A DNA stretch of 64,000 bases, taken from assembly GCA_031265205.1 (NCBI GenBank), contig JAISCZ010000072.1, positions 1 through 64,000 on the forward strand, in the 5' to 3' direction. Below the pieces are notes generated by a model. That model did no database searches, had not been told where the DNA came from, and saw only the letters and a list, made by a program, of their open reading frames with translations. The position numbers and the translations under genes are program-made. This DNA comes from Deltaproteobacteria bacterium. GTDB taxonomy: Bacteria > Desulfobacterota > Desulfarculia > Adiutricales > Adiutricaceae. This document shows positions 39,382 to 49,084 of this stretch, piece by piece; position 1 is the stretch's first letter; each line of letters begins with the position of its first letter.

Positions 39382-40050
39382 CTACCTTCTCTTTTCCGTC
39401 TTCTTTTCCGGCTTCTTTTCGGGTTTCCCGGCGGGAACGGCGACGGGGGCGGCGGCCGCGGCGGCTTCGCTCTCGGCGTCGGCCTTGGCGCCCTTAGGTA
39501 TGGCGACCACGGCCAAGGGCAGATCCACGGTCTGGGCCAGGGTCAAAGTTTCGGGAAGCTTAATCTGGGAGATATGCATGGTCTGGCCCAGATTCAGGGC
39601 CGACACGTCGGCCTCGATTTGGGCGGGGATATCCGCCGGCAGGCCGCGCACGACGATTTCCCGCTCGCTCTGGAGGATCTGGCCGCCCCGTTCCACGCCC
39701 ACGGCCTTGCCCACGAGGATCACCGGGACTTTGACCTCGATTGGGCTCTGGGGATCGATTTTCAGAAAATCCACGTGGAGCATTTTACGGGTCACCGGGT
39801 GGGTCTGATAGTCTTTCACGAGGATCGGAAAGGTGCCCTCCCCTTCCACGCTGAGGGAAAAAAGGGAACGGTTGCCGCTGTCGTTTAAAAAGGCCTTTTT
39901 AAAGTCCGCGTAACGCAGCTCCAAGCTCAGGGTTTCGCTCCCCTTCCCGTAAAAGACGGCGGGCAGCGCGCCGGACAGCCGCAGGCGCCGCGCCTCGTTG
40001 GAGCCGCCGGCCTGACGGGGCCGGGCGTTGATAACTGTGTCTAGACCCAT
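39382..40050 (-). CDS. rplY: 50S ribosomal protein L25 (CTC type)
   Basis: 222 residues from ATG 40050, chosen because GGAGG sits 8 bp upstream; the frame extends further but without support. The protein binds 5S rRNA. The N-terminal L25 domain (about 1-95) carries GALPAVFYGKG and the HVDFL strand; the TL5/CTC-type C-terminal beta domain (about 100-190) includes VKVPVILVGKAVGV. The tail is Ala/Lys/Glu-rich and probably disordered. It lies downstream of prs, the conserved prs-rplY arrangement seen in many bacteria. Confidence 0.95.
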   Translation of the reverse strand: MGLDTVINARPRQAGGSNEARRLRLSGALPAVFYGKGSETLSLELRYADFKKAFLNDSGNRSLFSLSVEGEGTFPILVKDYQTHPVTRKMLHVDFLKIDPQSPIEVKVPVILVGKAVGVERGGQILQSEREIVVRGLPADIPAQIEADVSALNLGQTMHISQIKLPETLTLAQTVDLPLAVVAIPKGAKADAESEAAAAAAPVAVPAGKPEKKPEKKTEKRR

Positions 40051-40146
40051 AAAAAAATCCTCCGCGCGAGAAAGACAAAGTAGCCGAGATTTCCCCTCTT
40101 CCCCGCCTCGGAAGCGGAAAAAGGAAAAACCCCTTAAATCCAGGGC

Positions 40147-40169
40147 TACCGGGGAATCCGCCCCCGGTA
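40147..40169. other. Hairpin between prs and rplY
   Basis: TACCGGGG and CCCCGGTA pair over 8 bp with a 7-base loop. There is no T-run, so it may be an mRNA processing or stability element within the prs-rplY transcript. Confidence 0.45.
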
Positions 40170-40214
40170 AAACGAGCACTATACCTCTTTGGCGGGCAAA
40201 AAGCGACTTTTATT

Positions 40215-41156
40215 TCAGACAAAAAGCGAGGTGATGGAGTCCTCGTGGTGGATGCGCCGGATTGCCTCGCTCAAAAGCTTGGCGACCGAAAGGACTTTAA
40301 TCTTGGGAATCTCCCTGCCGGCGGGGGAAAGGGGGATGGAATTGGTGACCGCCACCTGGGTGAGGGGGCTGTCGACGATACGCTGGAGGGCTTCCCCGGA
40401 AAAAACGGGATGGGTGGCCAGGGCCATGACTTCCGCGGCGCCCTTGTCCATAATCACCTCGGCCGCCTGGACCAGGGTGCCCGCCGTGTCCACCATGTCG
40501 TCGATGATGAGGGCCCGGCGGCCCTTCACGTCGCCGATGATGTTCATGGCCTTCGCCACGTTGGGGGCGTCCCGCCTCTTGTCGACGATGGCCAGGGGGG
40601 CTTCCAGGTGGTCGGCCAGGTACCTCGTCCTTTCCACGCCGCCGGCGTCCGGGGAAATCAGCGTAACGTCCTCGAGCTCTAGGCTGCGGATGTGCTGCAG
40701 GATAATCGGGGCCGCGAAGAGGTGATCCACGGGGATATTGAAAAAGCCCTGGATCTGCCCCGCGTGGAGATCCATGGCCAAAACCCGGGTGGTGCCAGCC
40801 GCGGTTAAAAGATCGGCCACCAGCTTGGCGGAAATGGGCACCCGAGGGGCCGCCTTGCGGTCCTGGCGGGCGTACCCGTAATAGGGAATGACCGCGGTGA
40901 TCCTCCTGGCCGAGGCCCTCTTAAGGGCGTCGATAATGAGGAGGAGCTCCATGATGTTGTCGTTGACGGGGGCGCAGGTGGACTGAATGACAAAGGTGTC
41001 GCGACCGCGCACGTTTTCCCCGAGCTCAATTAAGATCTCCCCGTCGGAAAAACGGCGTACCTGGGCCTTGCCCAGGGGTTGCCACAGGGAGTCGCAGATC
41101 TCCATGGCCAGGGCCTTGTTGGAGTTGCCGGCGAGGACGACGATATCGTTGGGCAT
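40215..41156 (-). CDS. prs: Ribose-phosphate pyrophosphokinase (PRPP synthase)
   Basis: 313 residues, standard for class I enzymes. It makes PRPP from ribose 5-phosphate and ATP for purine, pyrimidine, histidine, tryptophan and NAD synthesis. Visible motifs: the N-terminal FSDGEI segment, [10 protein letters not shown] (catalytic flexible loop and ATP site), the metal-binding [12 protein letters not shown], and the PRPP-binding loop [18 protein letters not shown] lies 7 bp before ATG 41156. The tRNA-Gln gene lies just upstream and rplY downstream, so all three may share a transcript. Confidence 0.97.
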   Translation of the reverse strand: MPNDIVVLAGNSNKALAMEICDSLWQPLGKAQVRRFSDGEILIELGENVRGRDTFVIQSTCAPVNDNIMELLLIIDALKRASARRITAVIPYYGYARQDRKAAPRVPISAKLVADLLTAAGTTRVLAMDLHAGQIQGFFNIPVDHLFAAPIILQHIRSLELEDVTLISPDAGGVERTRYLADHLEAPLAIVDKRRDAPNVAKAMNIIGDVKGRRALIIDDMVDTAGTLVQAAEVIMDKGAAEVMALATHPVFSGEALQRIVDSPLTQVAVTNSIPLSPAGREIPKIKVLSVAKLLSEAIRRIHHEDSITSLFV

Positions 41157-41221
41157 TGCCCGCTCCTACGCTTAAGCGCGAATTAATAAAGAAGCAGGGC
41201 GCCGCGCGGGCGCGTCCTTGT

Positions 41222-41298
41222 TGGCTGGGGCGGAAGGATTCGAACCTTCGAATGCAGGAACCAAAACCCTGTGTCTTAAGCCACTTGACGACGCCCCA
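41222..41298 (-). tRNA. tRNA-Gln (anticodon TTG)
   Basis: The acceptor stem TGGGGCG pairs with CGCCCCA, followed by discriminator G and an encoded CCA. The anticodon loop TTTTGGT sits on a CAGGG/TCCTG stem and gives anticodon TTG. The T-arm reads GAAGGTTCGAATCCTTC. A TATAGT box lies about 36 bp upstream of the 5' end (41339-41334). The arrangement tRNA-Gln, prs, rplY on one strand is common. Confidence 0.95.
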
Positions 41299-41389
41299 GC
41301 GTGAGCGCTTCTTAAAGGGGAAAGAGAAGAGAGCACTATATCACAATTCCCGCGCGAAAAGGAAAGCGCGGCGGGCGCCGGGCCCCCAT

Positions 41390-42388
41390 CTAAGCGCCAG
41401 GAGAGGCGGGCGATCCCAGCTCAAAGGAGCGGGCCTCAAAAGGGAGCCCCTCGCGCGTAAGGAGGGCGCTCGCTTGGAGAGCGCTTTGGAGCGCGTCCAA
41501 GCGATCCGGAAAAAGGGCCCAGAGGGTCGGGCCGCTCCCCGTCATCCCACGGGCTTCCGCCGGACGGCGACGCAAAAAGCGCCAGCCTTCCAAGAGCTCC
41601 GGCATGAGCTTGACGGCGGCCGGAAAAAGATCGTTTTCCCCAAATAAGACGGACGCGGGCCTCGACGCGGCCCCGTTCCCATCCCCTTTCCGTTCCCCAG
41701 CGCCATCTATGCTAGATTCCGCGCCCTTTTTTGTCAAGGCGATTTCCCCGTAAGCCTGGAAGACCCGGGCCGTGGAAAGCGGCTTGCCCGGCCCCAAAAG
41801 CATAATCCCCCGGGGAGGCGGCGGCCCGTCGTAGGGCCGCGCTTTTTCCCCGACTCCCCCGACCAGGGCCAGGGGTTCCCCCCCGAGGAAAAAGGGCAGA
41901 TCCGCCCCCAAGGCGAGGCCCCACTCCATGAGCGTCTCCCGACCGAGATGGGGGGCGTAATAATCGCGGAGCGCCAAGAGAGCCGCGGCCGCGTCGCTGG
42001 AGCCTCCCCCCAGTCCCCCGCCCATGGGAATTTTTTTGACAAGATTGACCTCCACCGGGCCCGCCGGGAAGCCGGTCTTCTCCCGAAAGAGCCTGATGGC
42101 CCGCAAAACGAGGTTGTCCCCCGACGCGAAAAGGGCGTCCGGCCGACCGGTAAAGAGCGGGTCTGGGAAAGAGGCGGCGATAATGTCCTCTATGTCGCCT
42201 CCCCGCGCCTCCCCGCGCGCCCTTTCCCCTTTGGGGGGAAGCCTTAGTTCTATTGAGTCGGCGAGGGATATAAGGACAAAAAGGCTATAGAGCTCGTGGT
42301 AGCCGTTCGGAAGCCTCCGGACGACCTTGAGAAAGAGGTTCGCTTTGGCCGGGGCCGCGCGGGTAACCGCGATCCTCCCGTCAGCCAC
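41390..42388 (-). CDS. ispE: 4-(cytidine 5'-diphospho)-2-C-methyl-D-erythritol kinase
   Basis: GHMP-family kinase of the MEP isoprenoid pathway. The N-terminus reads APAKANLFLKV and GYHEL (substrate binding), the ATP loop is PMGGGLGGGSSDAA, and the C-terminal GHMP motif is MTGSGPTLWALF. I place the start at GTG 42388, which overlaps the stop of the upstream DUF1015 gene and leaves about 11 residues before the conserved APAK; ATG 42436 in the same frame is the alternative and would add 16 Arg-rich residues encoded inside the neighbour. An insertion of about 20 charged residues near 240 is unusual. ispE, prs and rplY often cluster. Confidence 0.93.
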   Translation of the reverse strand: MADGRIAVTRAAPAKANLFLKVVRRLPNGYHELYSLFVLISLADSIELRLPPKGERARGEARGGDIEDIIAASFPDPLFTGRPDALFASGDNLVLRAIRLFREKTGFPAGPVEVNLVKKIPMGGGLGGGSSDAAAALLALRDYYAPHLGRETLMEWGLALGADLPFFLGGEPLALVGGVGEKARPYDGPPPPRGIMLLGPGKPLSTARVFQAYGEIALTKKGAESSIDGAGERKGDGNGAASRPASVLFGENDLFPAAVKLMPELLEGWRFLRRRPAEARGMTGSGPTLWALFPDRLDALQSALQASALLTREGLPFEARSFELGSPASPGA

Positions 42389-43781
42389 CGCCAGGCCCCG
42401 TCGCCCCCGGACGCGCCGCCGTCTCCAGGGGGTCAAGAAGGTTAATGACCAGCCCGTTGGAGACCTTGGGATAAAAATAGGTGGCCTTCCGGGGCATCAC
42501 GTAGCCAGCCTCCGTGACTTTCAAGATCTCCGCCAGGCTCGTGGGATTGAGGATAAAGGCCGCGCGCTCCCCATCGGCTACTTGCCGCGCCGCGCCGCGC
42601 GCCTCCGAGACGTAACTTATGCAGTCGGGATCGTCCATGAGCTCTTCGGTGACGCCTAAGGCCTCCTTCAAGATGACGTTGGTTAAGATGGAGACGTCAA
42701 GGAGGGAAAGGCTCGCCTTTTCCGGGGCGGCTTCCGCCAACGCCTCCTTGGCCTTTTCGCGAATCTTCAGAAAGCCGCAGAAATCCGCGCCCCGCAAGAG
42801 GAGGCCAAAGACCGTCAGCCCCTTTTTTTTGTCCTCCAGAAGTTTTTTCGCCAAATTGTCCAAGGCGTTCCGCTCTCCGCCCTCCCCGAAGGAAAGGACG
42901 CGGACTTCGGCCCAAGGGGAGATTCTCTGGAGGATCTCCTCGTTGGAGAGAGCGCTTTTCCGCAAAATGCGGTGCGTCGGCAAAACGCAAAGCCCGGGAT
43001 CGCTCATGGGGCAGAGATAAGTCATGACGTAGTCCAACGCGCTCCCCGCCGGAGGCTCCTTCCCCAGGGCGCGGAGGCGCGCGCGCTCCTCGTTCCGGTA
43101 ATTTAAGGCGGTCATGTAACGGTGGTGCCCGTCGGCGACGTAGATGGTGGTCCCCGCCAAAGCTTCCGCCAGCCTGGCGGTCTCTTGGGAGTTTTCCAGG
43201 AAAGTCGTTTTATGGAGCTGGCCCGAGGGGTCCCGGATGGTCATGTCCGGCCCCCGGCTGGCGTAATAGCCGATGGTCTTCAAAAAGAGCTGGTCGGGAT
43301 CCGGGAAAAAGGCGAAAATTGGGCTCAACTGGGCCTGGGTCTTCTTCATGAGATGGAGCCGCTCCATCTTATGGAAGCTAAAAGTCTGCTCGTGGAGCCT
43401 AATGGAGGCCTCCCTGGAAGGCTCCTCCAAAAGCGTAAGGCCGATAAAGCCGCGCCGCGTCACCCTCTGGCCGGTTAAAGGGTGGTCCCACTCGGTCTCC
43501 ATCAGATAGAAGCCGCTCTTCTCCCTGCGCCGCAGGACGCCGCTCGCGAGCCACTCCCGCAGGAGAGCCGCGGAGCGGTCGTGCCAAGCCAGCTCGTCGG
43601 GGTCGGACGCGAGGACCCGCCCGAGGTCCACGTGGAGAAAATTGTGGGGGTGGCTGTCGTAAAAGGCCTCCCTGCGCTCGTGGGTCAAAACGTCGTATGG
43701 GGGGGCCACGAGAAGCCCCCCGTGATCCGCGACGGCGTTTTGGTTGTAGACATACCCCCGAAAGGGCGCGATCATGACCAT
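42381..43781 (-). CDS. DUF1015-family protein
   Basis: 466 residues of a conserved bacterial family (DUF1015, formerly called HTH-like) of unknown function. It begins IAPFRGYVYNQ, followed by LVAPPYDVL and the family hallmark YVADGHHRYMTAL near residue 215, which resembles ParB-type catalytic segments. GGAGG lies 8 bp before ATG 43781. It overlaps the ispE start by a few bases, so translation is coupled. The gene's C-terminal tail is Gly/Ala/Pro-rich. Confidence 0.88.
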   Translation of the reverse strand: MVMIAPFRGYVYNQNAVADHGGLLVAPPYDVLTHERREAFYDSHPHNFLHVDLGRVLASDPDELAWHDRSAALLREWLASGVLRRREKSGFYLMETEWDHPLTGQRVTRRGFIGLTLLEEPSREASIRLHEQTFSFHKMERLHLMKKTQAQLSPIFAFFPDPDQLFLKTIGYYASRGPDMTIRDPSGQLHKTTFLENSQETARLAEALAGTTIYVADGHHRYMTALNYRNEERARLRALGKEPPAGSALDYVMTYLCPMSDPGLCVLPTHRILRKSALSNEEILQRISPWAEVRVLSFGEGGERNALDNLAKKLLEDKKKGLTVFGLLLRGADFCGFLKIREKAKEALAEAAPEKASLSLLDVSILTNVILKEALGVTEELMDDPDCISYVSEARGAARQVADGERAAFILNPTSLAEILKVTEAGYVMPRKATYFYPKVSNGLVINLLDPLETAARPGATGPGGG

Positions 43782-44691
43782 TAAAAAATCCTCCCGGCCG
43801 AATTAAGGCATTAAACTAGCACATTTGACCCTACCGGACAATAAGCGCCGGCCGCGTAAGCCTTAAAAAGCCTTGACGCGAGCGCGCCCAACGCGGGCGC
43901 CCGCGAAGCCGCGCCTTTGGGGAAAGGCTCTCGCCCCAGGGCGCTCCCCGCCGCGCGCGTAACGCCCCCCGGGACGCGCGGCGCGTTTCCCCCCCAGCGT
44001 TTTGGTAATTATTAAATTGCCGCGACGCGAATTTTTTGATTTTTTTTTGTCTCGCGCGTCCTTAAGCGCGACCGTTTGACGAGCGCCGAATCCCTTCCCC
44101 GCAAGGCGTTACCTTAAAAGAGAGCGCGTTTTTTGGCGAAAGACGGAGGACGCCGCTTTTTAGCGAACGCGTCGCGGCCCGCGCCCCCTCGTCCCTTTAA
44201 AATCGCGGGAGCCAAAACTAAATAACGCCGCTATTATTTGATGAAAGCGCAAAAACCCTTCATTACAGTTGTATGGTGGAACATCGCGCCGCATATAGTA
44301 TGTTACAATACTGTATTGCGTTTATATGGCGTTGAAAATCAAGTAATTTTTAAGTTCCGGGACTTTTCGCGCGCTCATCATTATTTAAAGACGCGGGAGA
44401 ACGCGGAACGCAATAATTTTCCGAGCTTCGGAAAAAAGTTAGAGCGAAATAAGGCGCCGACCGCGCGGAATATCAATAGGCGTATAAAATACTTAAACAA
44501 CATAAACAATCGCGCTTTGACAAAAATCCGCCCCGAGCCAGCGGCGCTCTCGCGAACGGGAAAAAATTTTAAAAACTCGGCGCCGATCGCGCCGCGGCGA
44601 AAGGCGCGCAAGCCAAAACGCCTTGGGGCTTAAGCCGTAACGCGCCCGCAAAATATTTCGCGCCGCCCGCGATAAGCGCGGGGGAGGGCTC
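43782..44691. other. Gene-free spacer
   Basis: A plus-strand frame at 44238-44633 is open but consists of Lys/Arg/Asn-rich sequence with no family resemblance and no ribosome site, so I do not call it. Many GCGCG motifs around 43870-44180. Confidence 0.5.
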
Positions 44692-47600
44692 TCAGTCCTC
44701 GATATACGCGCTGATATTGTATTTGACGCCCTCCAGGATCTTGCGCATCCGCTCCGCGTCGCGCGCGATAAATCTCATGTCCCCGGCGCGCCCGGCGTCC
44801 TCCATTTTTTTGGCCTCCTGGGAAAGGCCGTTCGCCCCCACGGTCGCCGAGGCGCCCTTCATGGCGTGGAAGGAAATCGTGAGGCTCTTAAAATCCGCGG
44901 CCTCCGGCGACGCGTCGCATTTTTCGATAAACTCAATCCAGCTTTCGAGATCGCTTAAATAAATCCCCAATAACCTTTTGTACGTGGAAACCGAGCCCCG
45001 GCAGCGCTGGAGTCCCTCCGCGAAACTGATTTCCGCCAGTTCCGCGATCTCGCCCGTCGGCCTCTCCGCGTCCTTTCCATGGCGCGGCTGGCCTTTCCTT
45101 TCCTCTTCCTCCAGGGCCATGAGGGCCGCGAAGGCCTTGGCGCGCTTATTTTCCCCGGATCCACGCCCCGCCGGGGCCGTGGCGTTAGCCGTCTCGGGAC
45201 GCGCCAGCGAAAGCTTGGGCGCCTCGCGCCGGGCGGCGCCCTCGGCCCGCGGCGCGGCCCCGGCCCCGGCGAGCGCGGCGTCGGCGTAGTCCGGGTCTTT
45301 AAGATAGGTCTCCACGCTCTCCGCCACGCTCCGCAGAGCCGCCAAACAGACCCCGAACTGGCGCTCCACGGCCTGTCGGTCGCCGCCCTCGGCGACCTTG
45401 CCTAAGGCCCCCGCGAGCCTGGCAAGCTCAGTCGCCCCCACGATCCCGGCGGAGCTTTCCATGTTCCGCAAAAGCGCGGCCAGGGTTTTGGGATCGACGC
45501 TTTCCCCTTGGGTGGATAAAGCGTCCGCCCATTCGGCGGCCTCCCTTAAAAAGACCCCCAGAATCCTCCGGTACCCTTCAATCGTCCGGGCCGTTCGCGC
45601 GCCGCCGTCGAAGTCCACCGCGAAATCCGCGCCGTTAAGGCCCGCGTCGCGCAATTCCTCCGCCCGGGAGCCCGGGCCCTCCCCCGGCGGGGCGGCCCCG
45701 AAAACCAGCTTGTCCGAGGGAATCCAACGGGCCAGAACCTTTTCCAAAACGGAGACGTCGATGGGTTTCCCGATAAAATCGCTAAATCCGTTGGCGAGAA
45801 AGGTCTCTCTGACCCCCGAGACCATATTCGCCGTCAGCGCGACGATAGGCAAGGACTTAAACCTTCCCCCCTCCATGGATTTGAGCTTGCGCGTCGCCTC
45901 CAGCCCGTCCATCTCGGGCATCATGTGGTCCATGAAAACAAGGTCGTAAGACCCTTTCTGGATCTTGGCGATCCCCTCCCGGGCGCTTAGGGCCGAGTCT
46001 ATCGCGCACCCGAATTCCGCGAGGATGGCCCGCGCGACCTCAATGTTGGTGGGGAGATCGTCGATGACCAAAATCCGGGCCCCGGAGAGCGTAAACCCGC
46101 TCTCGGCCTCCTCCTCGGCGAGTTCCCCCCGCCCCGTTTCCGCCTCCGCCCCCGTCTCCTCCCCGGCCCTCCCCAAGCGCGCGCCCGTGGGCGTCTCCCC
46201 CGCGCTTTCCAGGGCCTCGGCCGCGGCCGCCGCCGCGGCCTGGCTCGCCAAGGCTTCCTCGTTCACGTAGGAGATTTTCTCCGGGGCGATCCAGCGCTTG
46301 AGGCTGTTTTCCAGGGCCACGATATCGATGGGCTTGGAGATGAAATCGTTAAAGCCGCTCGCGAGGAACATGTCCCGCACCCCCGCGACGGCGTTGGCCG
46401 TCAGGGCCACGATGGGCAGATCGCGGAAGGCCCCGCCCAAAAGGGAGCGGATCTTTTTGGTGGCCTCCATCCCGTCCATGCCGGGCATGACGTGATCCAT
46501 AAAAACGACGTCGTATTGGTTGCGGACCACGAGCTCCAAGGACTCGAGGGCCGAGGAGGCCGTGTCCACCCGACAGCCGTATTCCGAGAGGAGGGCCGTC
46601 GCCACCTGGAGGTTAGTGTCCAAATCGTCCACCACCAATATGCGGCCCTTGGGGATGAGCATCCGCTCCCGGCGCTGGCGGGAGCGACCGCCCTGGCGGG
46701 AGGCCAAGACGTCGTTTAAAAATTCCGCGACCGGCAGACTGTAGAGGGGGCCCACGATATAGGTGAAAAACTTTTCGGCCCGACCCGCCTGGAAGTCGGT
46801 AAACACCGCCACCCGCGCGTTGGGATAGAGCTTTTGGAACTCGCGCCGGAAGAGCTCGAAGAGGGGGTACTGGACAAAGATATGGGTAAAGCGGCGCTCG
46901 GCGCGCCCGAGCTCGCGAAACTCCTCGATGGTCCGGGTGACGACGGACTCCACACCCAAATTCGCGAGGGTGGCCTTGACGGACTGGGCCACGTCGTCTC
47001 GGATGGTCGCGGCCAAAACTTTCTTGCTTTCCGCTTTTTCCACCCTCGCGAAATGGCTTCTTTTGGCCACCACCTGGGGAAGCTTGACCCAAAAGACGCT
47101 CCCCAGGCCGTATTCGCTCTCAAAACCCACGCTCCCGCTCATCATCTCGCACAGGCTCTTGGTGATGGTGAGCCCCAGGCCCGTGCCTTCCACGTGGCGG
47201 TTCTGGCTGTGGTCCACCCTGGAGTAGTCCGCGAAAAGTTTTCCCTTGTCCTCGGGCTTGACGCCGATGCCGGTGTCTTTGATGGAGATGGAAAGATCGA
47301 TGGTCCCCCCCTCGGGCCGGATTTTCCCTTCCACGACTAAGGAGACGTAGCCCTCGTTAGTGTATTTGACGGCGTTGGAGAGGATGTTGAGGATAATCTG
47401 GCGCACCCGGGTCACGTCCCCCCGCAGGTCATTGGGGAGGCTCGCGTCCACGTAAACCAGAAACGAGAGGGACTTTTCCTGGACCCGCACCATAATCATG
47501 TTAATGGCGTCGTTGATCAGGGAAGAGAGGGTGTAATTGAGCGGCACGAACTTGAAAGCGCCGGAGCGGATAGTCGAAAAATCCAAAATCTCGTTAATGA

Positions 47601-48729
47601 TGGACAGTAAAATGTCCCCCGCGTGCTTGATGTTGAAAGCCCAAGCCCGGCACTGGGCGGACATGTCGTTCTTGCCGCGGAGGAGGAGATCGCTCATCCC
47701 GATAATGGCGTTCATGGGAGTGCGGATCTCGTGGCTGACGCTCGTCAGGAAGGCGCTTTTGTCCTTGTTTTCCTGGTCGGCCACGAGTTTGGCGGAAAAG
47801 AGCCGCAAGAGGAGCCACGAGACGAGGGCGAAAAGGAGAAAGGCGGCGATCCCCAGCGCCGCGGAGGCCGATATCAGCGAGGCGTAATACTCGCCAAAAG
47901 GAATCGACGCCCCCAGGAGCCAGCCGCCATGTATTTCGCGGAAAAAAACTAAGTCCTCGCCCCCGTCGCGGTCGCGAACCCGCGCCCCGTTCACGGTCCC
48001 GTCCCGAAAAAGGGCCGCCGCGACGCGAGCGTAATCCCCGCTAATCCCCGCGAGAGGGGAGTCCTTAAGGCTCGCGTCCGGGTGGAGCGCGACGATCCCC
48101 TGGGGGCTCGCCAAAATCCCGTAGCCGCCCTCCGCGAATTGGAGCGAGCCCATATAGGGATTGAGCCAGTTGAGGCCCACGCTCACGCAGAGGACCCCGT
48201 AAAAAACGCCGTTTTTGCCCGCGATCTCCTGGCTGATGGAGATAACGGTCTCCCCCGTTTTGGGATCCCGCGCGGGCGGGGCGATGACCGGGTCGCTCGC
48301 GTCCAGGGCGAGGCGATACCAGGGCTGGGTCGCGGGGTCATAAGCGCCCGTCCGGCGGAAGCCTAAGGCGTCGACGAACTCCCCCCGGATGACCCCGAAG
48401 GCCCCGAAGGTCCCGAACAGGCCCAGATAATGCTCTTTGAGACCGGCGTTGTATTCCTCCAAAAAGAGTTCCGCTTCCTCCCGCGAGCCCCCTTTGTCCA
48501 GAAGATCCTGGATCGCGGCGTGGACCCCGTCGAAGGCCAGGCGCAATTCCCTCGTTCCGTAACGAAAGTTGCGGTCGAATTCCGCGAAGGACGCGTTGAT
48601 CTTCTCGGCGTTCTCTTCCCTGACCACCGTGTAGACGGACAGGCCGCCTAAAAAGGCCAGGAGCGCGAAGGCCAAAAAAACGACGATAAATTGGGCGCGG
48701 GCGGCCTTAAAGGCCTCTTTCCACATCAT
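44692..48729 (-). CDS. Hybrid sensor histidine kinase with Cache sensor, two receivers and two HPt domains
   Basis: 1345 residues. Membrane segment about 14-36, extracytoplasmic dCache-like sensor about 40-285 (DPATQPWYRLALDA and GVLCVSVGLNW segments), membrane segment about 288-312, then HisKA with His333 in SHEIRTPMN and an HATPase domain with N, G1 and G2 boxes (LSNAVKYTNEG, DTGIGV, GTGLGLTITKSL). A degenerate receiver (about 560-680) lacks the phospho-Asp. Two full receivers follow with Asp745 (FMDHVMPGMDG) and Asp934 (FMDHMMPEMDG). The first HPt near 1040-1140 has lost its histidine (LRNMESSAG); the second has His1288 (SFHAMKGASATVGA). The output regulator is not next to it. The ligand is unknown; Cache domains usually bind small molecules. 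Confidence 0.93.
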   Translation of the reverse strand: MMWKEAFKAARAQFIVVFLAFALLAFLGGLSVYTVVREENAEKINASFAEFDRNFRYGTRELRLAFDGVHAAIQDLLDKGGSREEAELFLEEYNAGLKEHYLGLFGTFGAFGVIRGEFVDALGFRRTGAYDPATQPWYRLALDASDPVIAPPARDPKTGETVISISQEIAGKNGVFYGVLCVSVGLNWLNPYMGSLQFAEGGYGILASPQGIVALHPDASLKDSPLAGISGDYARVAAALFRDGTVNGARVRDRDGGEDLVFFREIHGGWLLGASIPFGEYYASLISASAALGIAAFLLFALVSWLLLRLFSAKLVADQENKDKSAFLTSVSHEIRTPMNAIIGMSDLLLRGKNDMSAQCRAWAFNIKHAGDILLSIINEILDFSTIRSGAFKFVPLNYTLSSLINDAINMIMVRVQEKSLSFLVYVDASLPNDLRGDVTRVRQIILNILSNAVKYTNEGYVSLVVEGKIRPEGGTIDLSISIKDTGIGVKPEDKGKLFADYSRVDHSQNRHVEGTGLGLTITKSLCEMMSGSVGFESEYGLGSVFWVKLPQVVAKRSHFARVEKAESKKVLAATIRDDVAQSVKATLANLGVESVVTRTIEEFRELGRAERRFTHIFVQYPLFELFRREFQKLYPNARVAVFTDFQAGRAEKFFTYIVGPLYSLPVAEFLNDVLASRQGGRSRQRRERMLIPKGRILVVDDLDTNLQVATALLSEYGCRVDTASSALESLELVVRNQYDVVFMDHVMPGMDGMEATKKIRSLLGGAFRDLPIVALTANAVAGVRDMFLASGFNDFISKPIDIVALENSLKRWIAPEKISYVNEEALASQAAAAAAAEALESAGETPTGARLGRAGEETGAEAETGRGELAEEEAESGFTLSGARILVIDDLPTNIEVARAILAEFGCAIDSALSAREGIAKIQKGSYDLVFMDHMMPEMDGLEATRKLKSMEGGRFKSLPIVALTANMVSGVRETFLANGFSDFIGKPIDVSVLEKVLARWIPSDKLVFGAAPPGEGPGSRAEELRDAGLNGADFAVDFDGGARTARTIEGYRRILGVFLREAAEWADALSTQGESVDPKTLAALLRNMESSAGIVGATELARLAGALGKVAEGGDRQAVERQFGVCLAALRSVAESVETYLKDPDYADAALAGAGAAPRAEGAARREAPKLSLARPETANATAPAGRGSGENKRAKAFAALMALEEEERKGQPRHGKDAERPTGEIAELAEISFAEGLQRCRGSVSTYKRLLGIYLSDLESWIEFIEKCDASPEAADFKSLTISFHAMKGASATVGANGLSQEAKKMEDAGRAGDMRFIARDAERMRKILEGVKYNISAYIED

Positions 48730-49084
48730 GAAACCCCAAGAAATTCCCCTTCAAACCCCCTCCCGAAAGGCCGCGCCCCGAGGCCCTCCTCGGGCCCTCG
48801 CCTTATAAACGGGGCGCGCCCTTTTTAAGCGCCTCGCGGCGCCTCAAAGGCTAGCGGGGTCAAATCCGCGAGGGGGATCTCGCGCGCGCGAGGATTGGCC
48901 AAAATTTCTTCTTAACGACTGTATTTTATCGCTAATTAGCACAATACTCTATTCAAGCCACCCGAGGGAAGGGAACCTTGGGGGCGCCCGCCGCGCCCGG
49001 CGCTTGGCTATCCCCTTTTTTCCCGGGCGTTTTTCCCAAAGGGGGGCCGCCCCGACCGCGACAATCGCGGCGGCGGCGCGCGCC
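48730..49084. other. Gene-free spacer
   Basis: 355 bp between the kinase start and the priA stop. AT-rich around 48905-48960, where the kinase promoter might lie; no clear box found. Confidence 0.45.

Noticed and set aside
44238-44633. 131-codon plus-strand frame
   Set aside because: Lys/Arg/Asn-rich without domain features or ribosome site, in a gene-free spacer.
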